Source of the DNA: Acidimicrobiaceae bacterium
GTDB lineage: Bacteria; Actinomycetota; Acidimicrobiia; Acidimicrobiales; Ilumatobacteraceae
Reading direction: 5' to 3'
Assembly (NCBI GenBank): GCA_947486675.1
Contig: CANKUF010000042.1
Span: 1 to 6,732, forward strand
Length of the DNA: 6,732 nucleotides
Each line of letters starts with the position of its first letter. Positions within the stretch are counted from its first letter, which is position 1. Positions 1 to 6,249 of this stretch are shown here, piece by piece. The notes below the pieces were generated by a model. It ran no database searches and was not told the DNA's origin. It was given only the letters and a program-made list of their open reading frames with translations. Position numbers and translations under genes: made by a program.

Positions 1-1553
1 ATGCCGAGCGAAGTAAGTCGAATGCCTGGAGGGATTGAATACACCACGGCAGCAACCACGCCAGGAACTGGCCCAACGGTGAAGATCATGACAAATGGAA
101 TCGCATAGATCAATGGCGGAATAGTTTGCAACGAATCCAAAATTGGAGAGAGTGCGGCTTCTGCGCGAGGTCGGCGACCGAGCCAAATTCCAATTGGTAG
201 AGCAATCAAGATAGAGAGCAATACAGCAACGAGTGTCTGTGAAAGCGTGTCAACTGCGTCTGGCCAGCGCCCGGTGAGTCCAATGAGAACAATTCCGATG
301 CATGTTGTGAGCGAAAGTTTCCACCCAGCAATTGCATAGACGAGCGCAGATGCAGCGACGACAATGAATTGCCATGTCAGCGTGCCATTCAGCAACTTTT
401 GCGAGCGAATGAGCACATCGCGAACAATGAAATCATTGAACGGACGCGTGATGAACGAAAACGTGTCGCGGAACCAAATCACTCCTGTGTCAACAGGGTC
501 GGCAAACGAAGTTCCCCACGAAAATGGAAACTCATGCCATCCAAGCAATCGACCAACGAGGGTTGCTGCGACGAGTGCTCCAGTGATGACAAACCATTGC
601 TTTCGCGAAGGTTGGAATTGGGTGGAGCCTGGTTTGCGTACCAACGCAAGGCTCACTCGGTCGAGAACAAATGCAACCGAGACAACGGCGAGGCTGACGA
701 CAAGACCTCGACCAGGGGAAAGTTGACGAACGGTTTGCATAATTTCTTGTCCAAGTCCACCTGCGCCAACGAGCGTTGCAATGACCACAATTCCAAGAGC
801 CATCATCACGGTTTGATTGATGCCGGCAATGATCGAAGGAAGGGCGAGTGGAAGCTGAATTCGAGCAAGGATTTGTCGCTTAGTTGCGCCAAACATTTGT
901 CCAGCTTCGATGGCAGAGTGAGGAACTTGCTGAATGCCGAGCGCAGTAAGCCGAACCATTGGTGGCAGTGCATAGATGACAGTTGCAATTGCAGCTGGAA
1001 CTTTGCCAATACCGAATAACAACACGATGGGGATGAGATACACGGTTGCGGGAATGGTTTGCATGGCATCAAGAACGGGGCGCAGGATTGACTCTGCTCG
1101 CTTGTTCAGAGCAGTCCAAATGCCGATTGGCACGCCGAGAAGAATGCAGATACCAACTGAAACTGCCATCAACGAGATGGTTTCAATACTTTCTTGCCAC
1201 ACTCCAACAATTCCTGGGTAAATGACTGCAAATGCCGCAAAACTCGCGACCACCCATTTGCCCGTTCGCGCAATGACGGCGAACACGATGCTGGCAGGAA
1301 TGAACCACGGCAACCAGGCAATGAATGATTCGGTTTTGTCTAATCCAAATTCGACAACCGATGTGATGGGATTCAGCAGGTACGAAAAGAGCCAGTGCTG
1401 ACTGCGATTAGATCGAATCCACGATTGCCAGGAATTGACTGGATCTGAAAGATGGATATTCCACGACTTGGGAAACCCACCACTGCCAACAACTTGCAAT
1501 CCAACGAGCAACGCTATTACCGCAAGGAGTGCTGTGCGGTAACGCTTGCTCAT
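1..1553 (-). CDS. proW: Glycine betaine/proline-type ABC transporter permease, two fused permease domains (3' end outside window)
   Basis: Integral membrane subunit of a ProU/OpuA-type importer for compatible solutes. The frame is open from the ATG at 1553 to the window edge (517 residues, no stop seen). Hydrophobic segments occur near residues 8-22, 83-115, 125-148, 166-195, 240-265, 284-305, 319-336, 394-427, 433-458 and 479-505. The first permease domain (about 125-305) has an EAA loop beginning E216-A-G and running to about G244, the contact with the ATPase. A second copy begins near 435, and its EAA loop would lie beyond the edge. Residues 137-206 and 448-517 align without gaps with 36 of 70 identical by my hand count, both containing PIGIW, QTIP and RLT-LG. 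E. coli ProW has one such domain and works as a dimer, so this chain probably supplies both halves. The start overlaps the ATPase stop (ATGA) and has no clear Shine-Dalgarno of its own, suggesting translational coupling. Family assignment is secure; the exact substrate is not. Confidence 0.93.
   Translation of the reverse strand, partial: MSKRYRTALLAVIALLVGLQVVGSGGFPKSWNIHLSDPVNSWQSWIRSNRSQHWLFSYLLNPITSVVEFGLDKTESFIAWLPWFIPASIVFAVIARTGKWVVASFAAFAVIYPGIVGVWQESIETISLMAVSVGICILLGVPIGIWTALNKRAESILRPVLDAMQTIPATVYLIPIVLLFGIGKVPAAIATVIYALPPMVRLTALGIQQVPHSAIEAGQMFGATKRQILARIQLPLALPSIIAGINQTVMMALGIVVIATLVGAGGLGQEIMQTVRQLSPGRGLVVSLAVVSVAFVLDRVSLALVRKPGSTQFQPSRKQWFVITGALVAATLVGRLLGWHEFPFSWGTSFADPVDTGVIWFRDTFSFITRPFNDFIVRDVLIRSQKLLNGTLTWQFIVVAASALVYAIAGWKLSLTTCIGIVLIGLTGRWPDAVDTLSQTLVAVLLSILIALPIGIWLGRRPRAEAALSPILDSLQTIPPLIYAIPFVMIFTVGPVPGVVAAVVYSIPPGIRLTSLG
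3..212 (-). repeat. Second copy of an internal permease-domain duplication (partner at 936-1145)
   Basis: Translated on the minus strand, this stretch (permease residues 448-517) repeats residues 137-206, encoded at 936-1145. The hand alignment has no gaps and 36 of 70 identities, with shared blocks PIGIW, RAE, QTIP, VP, IPP/LPP and RLT. It is a protein-level domain repeat. The full repeat unit is longer and is cut by the window edge. Confidence 0.85.
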
Positions 1554-2593
1554 CGTTGTTCGGCTTGCAACATGCTTGCCACATTGTGGCGATTTACTAC
1601 ACCGATAGATGTGCCGTTCTCATCTACTACTTGGATCGCTTCGTCTCGCTCGAGCAACATTGGAATGACGGTTTCTATTCGATCTGATGCGTTCACTGTG
1701 CGTGCTCCAGCAGGTGCGCTTCCCGAAACCGTTACAGTTCGAACGCTCAGCACTTTTGCGCGCGGAACGTCGTTTACAAATTCGCGTACATATGGCGTCG
1801 CCGGGTTGGACACAATTTCTTCTGGCGTGCCTACTTGATCAAATGATCCGTCTTTCATAATGGCAATGCGGTCGCCGAGTCGCAGTGCTTCTGCGAAGTC
1901 GTGAGTGATGAAGATGATGGTGCGCTGCATCGATTTTTGAAGACGAATTAATTCATCTTGCATCTCTTTGCGGATCAGTGGGTCAAGCGCCGAAAATGGT
2001 TCATCGAACAACAGAATTTCTGGATCAACTGCAAGTGCGCGCGCAAGACCTACGCGCTGCTGCATTCCACCAGAAAGTTGCTGCGGGTATCGGTCTGCCC
2101 AGCCGTCAAGCCCAACAATGTTGAGCACTTCGGTAGCACGAGCCAACCGCGTTGCTTTGTCAACTTTTTGCACCTCAAGGCCGTAAGCGATGTTGTCAAT
2201 GACTTTGCGATGTGGGAATAGACCGAAGTGTTGAAACACCATGCTGATTTTTCCGCGTCGAACTTCGCGCAACGTGTCAGCGTCCATTGCCAACAGATCT
2301 TCACCATTGAGCAGCACTTCACCAGCAGTCGGTTCAATCAATCGCGACAAGCAACGAATCAGCGTGGACTTTCCCGAACCACTAAGCCCCATGACCACAA
2401 ATGTCTCGCCCCTGGCAACGCTGAATGAAACATCCCGCACGGCAACGGTCTGATCGATGCTGGTGATGATGTCTTGGCGATTTGATCCCGCTTTTGCTAG
2501 CGCAATTGCCTCATCGGGCGACCCTTGCCCGAACACCTTCCATACGTTGCGAACTTCAATGGCATTCAATGCTTCCCCATGCACAAGCGACAC
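1550..2593 (-). CDS. proV: Glycine betaine/proline-type ABC transporter ATP-binding protein
   Basis: Cytoplasmic ATPase that drives the ProW-like permease. It has 347 residues from a GTG start. The N-terminal extension with a K-V-F-G motif (19-22) before the core is typical of ProV/OpuAA. The core is complete: Walker A GLSGSGKST (69-77), Q-loop Q121, signature LSGGMQQ (173-179), Walker B ILLFDEP (193-199), D-loop SALD (201-204) and H-loop H231. The block LDPLIRKEMQDEL (203-215) is close to E. coli ProV. The C-terminal region (about 280-347) looks like a single CBS-type unit (V-DENGTSIGVV), whereas ProV of about 400 residues has two, so ionic-strength or nucleotide sensing may differ. Start choice: no strong Shine-Dalgarno precedes the GTG at 2593; a GTG at codon 4 and a TTG at codon 9, the latter just after GGGGAA, are alternatives. 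The stop overlaps the permease ATG. Confidence 0.95.
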   Translation of the reverse strand: MSLVHGEALNAIEVRNVWKVFGQGSPDEAIALAKAGSNRQDIITSIDQTVAVRDVSFSVARGETFVVMGLSGSGKSTLIRCLSRLIEPTAGEVLLNGEDLLAMDADTLREVRRGKISMVFQHFGLFPHRKVIDNIAYGLEVQKVDKATRLARATEVLNIVGLDGWADRYPQQLSGGMQQRVGLARALAVDPEILLFDEPFSALDPLIRKEMQDELIRLQKSMQRTIIFITHDFAEALRLGDRIAIMKDGSFDQVGTPEEIVSNPATPYVREFVNDVPRAKVLSVRTVTVSGSAPAGARTVNASDRIETVIPMLLERDEAIQVVDENGTSIGVVNRHNVASMLQAEQR

Positions 2594-2679
2594 CTTAGTT
2601 GCACATCTATCAATGCATCCAAGGCTTGGTTATGCTGGTTTTAGGCACCTACAGTGCTTTCAAAACAAAAGGGGAGAAT
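2594..2679. promoter_or_regulatory. Divergent intergenic region between transporter operon and binding-protein gene
   Basis: These 86 bases separate the minus-strand ATPase-permease operon from the plus-strand binding-protein gene, so promoters for both must lie here or overlap the gene starts. A possible plus-strand -10 is TATGCT at 2631-2636, with only a poor -35 upstream. A small inverted repeat GCAC-CTACA-GTGC (2645-2657) lies between it and the start codon and could be an operator or leader hairpin. No convincing minus-strand promoter stood out. The region's role is well supported by gene orientation; the individual elements are weak. Confidence 0.5.
2671..2676 (+). promoter_or_regulatory. 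Ribosome binding site that fixes the binding-protein start
   Basis: GGGGAG lies three bases before the ATG at 2680, a short but usable spacing. It supports that ATG over an in-frame ATG at 2599, which would add 27 residues ahead of the signal peptide and extend almost to the start of the divergent ATPase gene. Confidence 0.7.
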
Positions 2680-3684
2680 ATGCGTTCAAGCAAGAAATTG
2701 CTCGTTGTCGCACTCGTTGCAGTTGGATCGCTCATTGGAGCAGCCTGCGGTGGAAGTGACACGACATCAGATACCACAGCCGCCGCAACTGATGGTTGTG
2801 CAGCACCAGAGGTAAACCTCGATGCGACAGGTACAGAAACCATCAAGATTGCCCGCAACAACTGGTCGGCTTCGGCAGTTGAAGTGGAAATCGTTAAGCA
2901 GTTGATCGAGAAGAATCTCGGCAACCCAGTAGAAATCGTTGACATCGACGAGAACGCAATGTTCGCCGGTATGTCATCTGGTGACATTGATGCCAGCGTT
3001 GAAGTGTGGCCATCGGGTGTAGTTCCTGATGAGCAGGCATTTATCGACGATTGCTCAGTGACCAACATGGGTGATCTCGGAGCAGTTGGCAAAATCGGCT
3101 GGTTCGTTTCGGACTATGCACTTACCCAATTCCCACAGTTGTCATCGTGGGAAGGCTTGAAGGATCCAGAAGTTGCAAAAGCATTCGCTACAGCAGCAAC
3201 TGGTGACAATGGCCGCTTCCTTGGTATGGACCCATCGTTCAGCCAGTACGACGAAGCAATCATTACCAACCTTGCATTGCCTTTCCAGGTTCAATTCTCA
3301 GGTTCAGAAGCAGCAACTCAAGCAGAAATCTCAGCTCTTTCGGCTGAGGAAAAGCCAGTGTTGCTCTACTACTGGAGCCCATCGGGTGCTGTAGGTAAGT
3401 ACAACCTGAAGAACATTGCATTGCCAGCACCAACAGTTGACTGTGCTGCTGAAGGCACGTTGTGCGATGGCGATTATCCAGAAGATCCAATCTTCAAGAT
3501 TGCTTCAACGAAGTTGGCTGCAAAGGACGGAAAGGTATTTAACTTCTTCCAGAAGTTTGCCCTCACCACCGATGATCAGCTTTCATTCCTTGGACCAGTA
3601 GACATCGACAAGGTAGACCCAGCTCAGGCTGCAAGCGACTGGATCGCTGCAAACGAAGCAACATGGTCGGTGTGGTTTAGCTAA
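2680..3684 (+). CDS. proX: Quaternary-amine (glycine betaine/choline-type) ABC transporter substrate-binding lipoprotein
   Basis: Extracytoplasmic ligand-binding subunit for the divergently encoded importer, OpuAC/ProX family. From the ATG at 2680 it has 334 residues. The signal peptide has basic residues at 2-6, a hydrophobic core at 7-19 and a lipobox ending A-A-C23-G-G. A Thr/Ser/Ala/Asp-rich linker (24-38) should tether it to the membrane. The OpuAC-type core shows AMFAGMSSGDIDASVEVW (93-110) and a YYWSPSG block (230-236). Tryptophans W62, W110, W141 and W232 are candidates for the aromatic cage that binds a trimethylammonium group; F95 sits where I recall OpuAC having a Trp. Four cysteines besides the lipidated one (C40, C125, C254, C262) could form disulfides. 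A strong terminator follows the stop. Family and location are clear; choline, glycine betaine, proline betaine and carnitine all remain possible ligands. Confidence 0.93.
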   Translation: MRSSKKLLVVALVAVGSLIGAACGGSDTTSDTTAAATDGCAAPEVNLDATGTETIKIARNNWSASAVEVEIVKQLIEKNLGNPVEIVDIDENAMFAGMSSGDIDASVEVWPSGVVPDEQAFIDDCSVTNMGDLGAVGKIGWFVSDYALTQFPQLSSWEGLKDPEVAKAFATAATGDNGRFLGMDPSFSQYDEAIITNLALPFQVQFSGSEAATQAEISALSAEEKPVLLYYWSPSGAVGKYNLKNIALPAPTVDCAAEGTLCDGDYPEDPIFKIASTKLAAKDGKVFNFFQKFALTTDDQLSFLGPVDIDKVDPAQAASDWIAANEATWSVWFS

Positions 3685-3715
3685 TTAGTAGTACGCAACA
3701 CATATACGTGTAAGG

Positions 3716-3745
3716 AAGTGGCGGGGCGAAAGCCCCGCCACTTTT
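3716..3745 (+). terminator. Rho-independent terminator after the binding-protein gene
   Basis: A perfect 12-bp stem (3716-3727 with 3732-3743) has a GC-rich core (GGCGGGGC) and a GAAA tetraloop, and ends in TTTT at 3742-3745. It begins 31 bases after the stop codon. It should isolate the binding-protein transcript from the dehydrogenase gene, which therefore probably has its own promoter. Confidence 0.93.
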
Positions 3746-3757
3746 GCGTTTCCGTGG

Positions 3758-3763
3758 CAGAAT
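3758..3763 (+). promoter_or_regulatory. Possible -10 element for a leaderless dehydrogenase transcript
   Basis: CAGAAT resembles TANAAT and lies six bases before the GTG at 3770, the spacing expected if transcription starts at or near the start codon. No Shine-Dalgarno is visible in the 24 bases between the terminator and the GTG, which fits leaderless translation. No good -35 was found, since the terminator occupies that position, so this is tentative. Confidence 0.3.
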
Positions 3764-3769
3764 AAGCGC

Positions 3770-5416
3770 GTGAAAAAGTCTTTTGATTACGTCATCGTTG
3801 GTGGTGGATCTGCAGGTTGTGCACTTGCCAATCGTCTGAGTGAAGATCCCAACAATTCAGTGCTGGTGCTTGAGGCTGGGCGTCCCGACTATTGGTTTGA
3901 CGTGTTTATCCATATGCCAGCGGCGTTGGTGTTTCCTATTGGAAACAAGCTGTATGACTGGATGTATTCCTCGCAGCCCGAGCCACATATGGATGGCCGA
4001 CGAATTACGCATGGTCGAGGCAAAATTCTCGGAGGATCCTCCAGCATTAACGGCATGATTTTCCAGCGTGGAAATCCTCTCGACTACGAACGTTGGGGCG
4101 CCGACCCAGGAATGGGCGAGTGGGACTACGCACATTGCTTGCCGTACTTCAAGAAAATGGAGTCATGCATTGCCGCAGATAATTCGGACAAGTTCCGTGG
4201 AAAATCTGGACCGTTGCACATGGAGCGAGGTGCGGTAAAAAACCCACTGTTCGGCGCGTTCTTTAAGGCAGTGCAGGAAGCTGGGCATCCAATTACGCAA
4301 GACGTAAACGGTTATCAACAAGAGGGTTTCGCGGCGTTCGATCGCAACGTGAAACGTGGTCGCCGCTACAGCGCAGCACGCGCTTATTTGCATCCGGTGA
4401 AGCATCGTAAGAATTTGACTGTGCAATGTCGTGCATTCGTCACGAAGGTAACAACAGACGGAAAAACCGCAACGGGCGTTGAGTACGAATTGCCATTTGG
4501 TCGCAAGCGCTCGGTGCAGGCGAAAGAAATCATCTTGTGCGGTGGAGCGTTTAACTCTCCGCAGTTGTTGCAAGTATCGGGCATTGGCAATAGCGATGAG
4601 TTGAAAAAAGTTGGCATTACCCCCGTGCATCACTTGCCAGGAGTAGGCGAGAACTTGCAAGATCACCTCGAGGTGTATGTTCAACATTCATCAACGCAGC
4701 CGGTGTCGTTGAATCCAATGATGAAAATGTGGAGGCGTCCGTTTATCGGTTTCGCTTGGTTGTTCCGCAAAGGTCCAGGAGCATCAAATCATTTTGAAGC
4801 TGGTGGTTTCATTCGCAGTAACAACACGGTGAAATATCCGAACTTGATGTTTCACTTTCTTCCGATAGCTGTTCGTTACGACGGAACTGCGCCTGCTGGT
4901 GGACATGGATATCAAGTACACATCGGTCCGATGTATTCGAATTCGCGTGGAAGTTTGAAAGTGACTTCAGGCGATGTGCATGACAAGCCTGCGTTCACCT
5001 TCAACTATTTGTCGACGCAAGAAGACAAAGACGAATGGATCGAAGCAATTTCGGCTGCTCGCAATATTTTGAATCAGCCAGCATTTGCTCCATTCAGTGG
5101 AGGAGAAATTTCACCTGGACCAACCGTTGTGTCCGACCCTGAGGTGTTGGATTGGGTGCGCAAAGACGGTGAAACTGCCTATCATCCATCGTGCACGTGC
5201 CGAATGGGCGTAGACGACATGTCGGTCATCGACCCCGCCACCATGCGGGTTCGGGGAATGCAGGGACTTCGAGTAGTGGATGCCTCGGTGATGCCTTATG
5301 TAACGAATGGCAACATCTACGCCCCGGTCATGATGGTTGCTGAGAAATCGGCAGACATCATTTTGGGGAAGGCCCCACTGCCACCAGAAAACGTCGATTT
5401 TTACCGCCACCAGTAA
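3770..5416 (+). CDS. betA: Choline dehydrogenase-like GMC flavoprotein oxidoreductase
   Basis: Likely oxidises choline to betaine aldehyde with FAD, passing electrons to the respiratory chain, as BetA does. It has 548 residues from a GTG start, the usual BetA length. The FAD-binding Rossmann motif is GGGSAG (11-16) with E35 ending the second strand. GMC signature 1 is at 84-107 ([11 protein letters not shown]...) and signature 2 at 259-273 (ending SGIG). The catalytic pair is H472 ([10 protein letters not shown]) and N515 (NGNIYAP). BetA-like blocks recur throughout: [42 protein letters not shown]93 sits where choline oxidase has the His that binds FAD covalently, so FAD should be non-covalent and the enzyme a dehydrogenase rather than an oxidase. 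Y517 replaces an Asn in the E. coli NLNA segment, as I recall it. No betB or betI is present. Another alcohol-oxidising GMC role is possible but less likely beside a betaine-type transporter. Confidence 0.9.
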   Translation: MKKSFDYVIVGGGSAGCALANRLSEDPNNSVLVLEAGRPDYWFDVFIHMPAALVFPIGNKLYDWMYSSQPEPHMDGRRITHGRGKILGGSSSINGMIFQRGNPLDYERWGADPGMGEWDYAHCLPYFKKMESCIAADNSDKFRGKSGPLHMERGAVKNPLFGAFFKAVQEAGHPITQDVNGYQQEGFAAFDRNVKRGRRYSAARAYLHPVKHRKNLTVQCRAFVTKVTTDGKTATGVEYELPFGRKRSVQAKEIILCGGAFNSPQLLQVSGIGNSDELKKVGITPVHHLPGVGENLQDHLEVYVQHSSTQPVSLNPMMKMWRRPFIGFAWLFRKGPGASNHFEAGGFIRSNNTVKYPNLMFHFLPIAVRYDGTAPAGGHGYQVHIGPMYSNSRGSLKVTSGDVHDKPAFTFNYLSTQEDKDEWIEAISAARNILNQPAFAPFSGGEISPGPTVVSDPEVLDWVRKDGETAYHPSCTCRMGVDDMSVIDPATMRVRGMQGLRVVDASVMPYVTNGNIYAPVMMVAEKSADIILGKAPLPPENVDFYRHQ

Positions 5417-5418
5417 AT

Positions 5419-5452
5419 AGGGCGGATGAATAGGTGGCTGTAAGGCTGCCCT
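5419..5452 (+). terminator. Weak hairpin after the dehydrogenase gene, possible terminator or attenuator
   Basis: AGGGCGG (5419-5425) can pair with CTGCCCT (5446-5452), including one G-U pair, around a 20-base loop. An alternative hairpin pairs 5433-5438 with 5445-5450 using two wobble pairs. The T-rich run CCTTTTCTT starts seven bases downstream, too far for a classic terminator. It may partly separate the dehydrogenase from the corrinoid gene; low confidence. Confidence 0.3.
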
Positions 5453-5467
5453 GATAACCTTTTCTTC

Positions 5468-5485
5468 GCCGTGATATATCTCGGC
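5468..5485. promoter_or_regulatory. 18-bp near-palindrome upstream of the corrinoid gene, possible operator over a -10
   Basis: GCCG-T-GATATATC-T-CGGC is a perfect inverted repeat except for one T/T position in each arm. Its AT-rich centre could serve as a -10 (TATATC, 5475-5480), with CTGATA at 5451-5456 as a weak -35 eighteen bases upstream. A start near 5487 would give a leader of about 20 bases ending at the Shine-Dalgarno. A dimeric repressor or activator binding here could control the corrinoid operon. Symmetry is seen; function is inferred. Confidence 0.4.
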
Positions 5486-5498
5486 ACCACTCAGTAAC

Positions 5499-5503
5499 GG
5501 GAG
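5499..5503 (+). promoter_or_regulatory. Ribosome binding site of the corrinoid gene
   Basis: GGGAG ends five bases before the ATG at 5509. It supports that start and, unlike the dehydrogenase start, indicates leadered translation. Confidence 0.75.
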
Positions 5504-5508
5504 TACAT

Positions 5509-6228
5509 ATGAGCGATTTTGACGACATTGATCTTGCGGGCCTCACGAACGAAGACCTCGTAGCCCAAATGCACGACGACCTCTACGACGGTCTCGGCGA
5601 AGAGATTGTTGAAGGCACCACCATTTTGTTGGATCGCGGTTGGGGCCCAGACAAGGTGTTGCAGCAAGCACTTGTTGAAGGAATGCGCATTGTTGGTGTT
5701 GACTTCCGCGACGGAATTTTGTTCGTACCTGAAGTACTGCTTGCAGCAAACGCAATGAAGGCTGGCATGAACATCTTGCGTCCATTGCTTGCTGAAACCG
5801 GTGCAGAGTCAGTCGGCAAAGTTGTAGTTGGAACCGTAAAGGGCGACATTCACGACATTGGCAAAAACTTGGTTGCCATGATGATGGAAGGCGCCGGCTT
5901 CGAAGTAATCGACCTCGGAATTAACACCGACGCCGACAAATTCATTGCAGCACTAGAAGAGCATCAGCCAGACATTCTTGGAATGTCGGCACTGCTTACT
6001 ACCACCATGCCGTACATGAAGGTTGTTGTTGACACTATGAAGGAGCGCGGAATTCGCGACAAGTACATCATCTTGGTTGGTGGTGCACCGTTGAACGAAG
6101 AATTCGGAGCTGCCGTAGGCGCGGATGCATATTGCCGCGATGCTGCAGTTGCTTCGGAAACCGCAAAAACTTTGGTCAACGCACGTCGTGCGCGCACCGC
6201 CGAGCCTCCTGGCCCGTCGGTCGCCTGA
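5509..6228 (+). CDS. Corrinoid (B12-binding) protein of a methyltransferase system, MtbC/MttC/MtgC type
   Basis: Small cytoplasmic carrier whose cobalamin accepts a methyl group from a substrate-specific methyltransferase and delivers it to a second one. It has 239 residues. The N-terminal helical cap (about 12-95) contains the VPEVLLAANAMKAGM block (73-87) typical of the family. The Rossmann-like B12 domain (about 102-225) has the base-off/His-on motif D113-I-H115-D-I-G118, the S160-A-L162 motif and the G191-G192 loop; H115 is the predicted lower cobalt ligand. Length and architecture match the stand-alone corrinoid proteins paired with MttB-superfamily enzymes rather than full-length MetH. 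The C-terminal tail (224-239, Arg/Ala then Pro-rich) is probably disordered. The DUF1638 gene starts 21 bases after the stop, so the two are likely co-transcribed. No methyltransferase is in the window, so substrate cannot be read directly; context favours glycine betaine or a related quaternary amine. Confidence 0.93.
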   Translation: MSDFDDIDLAGLTNEDLVAQMHDDLYDGLGEEIVEGTTILLDRGWGPDKVLQQALVEGMRIVGVDFRDGILFVPEVLLAANAMKAGMNILRPLLAETGAESVGKVVVGTVKGDIHDIGKNLVAMMMEGAGFEVIDLGINTDADKFIAALEEHQPDILGMSALLTTTMPYMKVVVDTMKERGIRDKYIILVGGAPLNEEFGAAVGADAYCRDAAVASETAKTLVNARRARTAEPPGPSVA

Positions 6229-6249
6229 TTCGTTTCTGGTAACGCGCAT

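Noticed and set aside
369..1019. Plus-strand open frames of 216 and 120 residues over the permease gene
   Set aside because: They are antisense to a continuous minus-strand permease frame with clear ProW motifs. Their translations are rich in Asn, Arg, Ser and Cys, with no domain or ribosome site.
2599..2679. Upstream in-frame ATG for the binding protein
   Set aside because: It would put 27 residues before a textbook lipoprotein signal peptide and leave only five bases to the divergent GTG; GGGGAG directly before 2680 favours the shorter form.
3698..3713. Small inverted repeat ACAC...GTGT just before the terminator
   Set aside because: Only four base pairs around a six-base loop; easily a chance match and made redundant by the strong terminator hairpin.
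4163..4687. Minus-strand open frame of 174 residues inside the dehydrogenase gene
   Set aside because: It is a shadow of the strongly supported BetA-like coding frame, with no recognisable motifs and biased, Cys/His-rich composition.
5417..5508. Cobalamin or glycine riboswitch upstream of the corrinoid gene
   Set aside because: The gap is only 92 bases, too short for a cobalamin riboswitch, and I found no B12-box-like sequence or tandem glycine aptamer.
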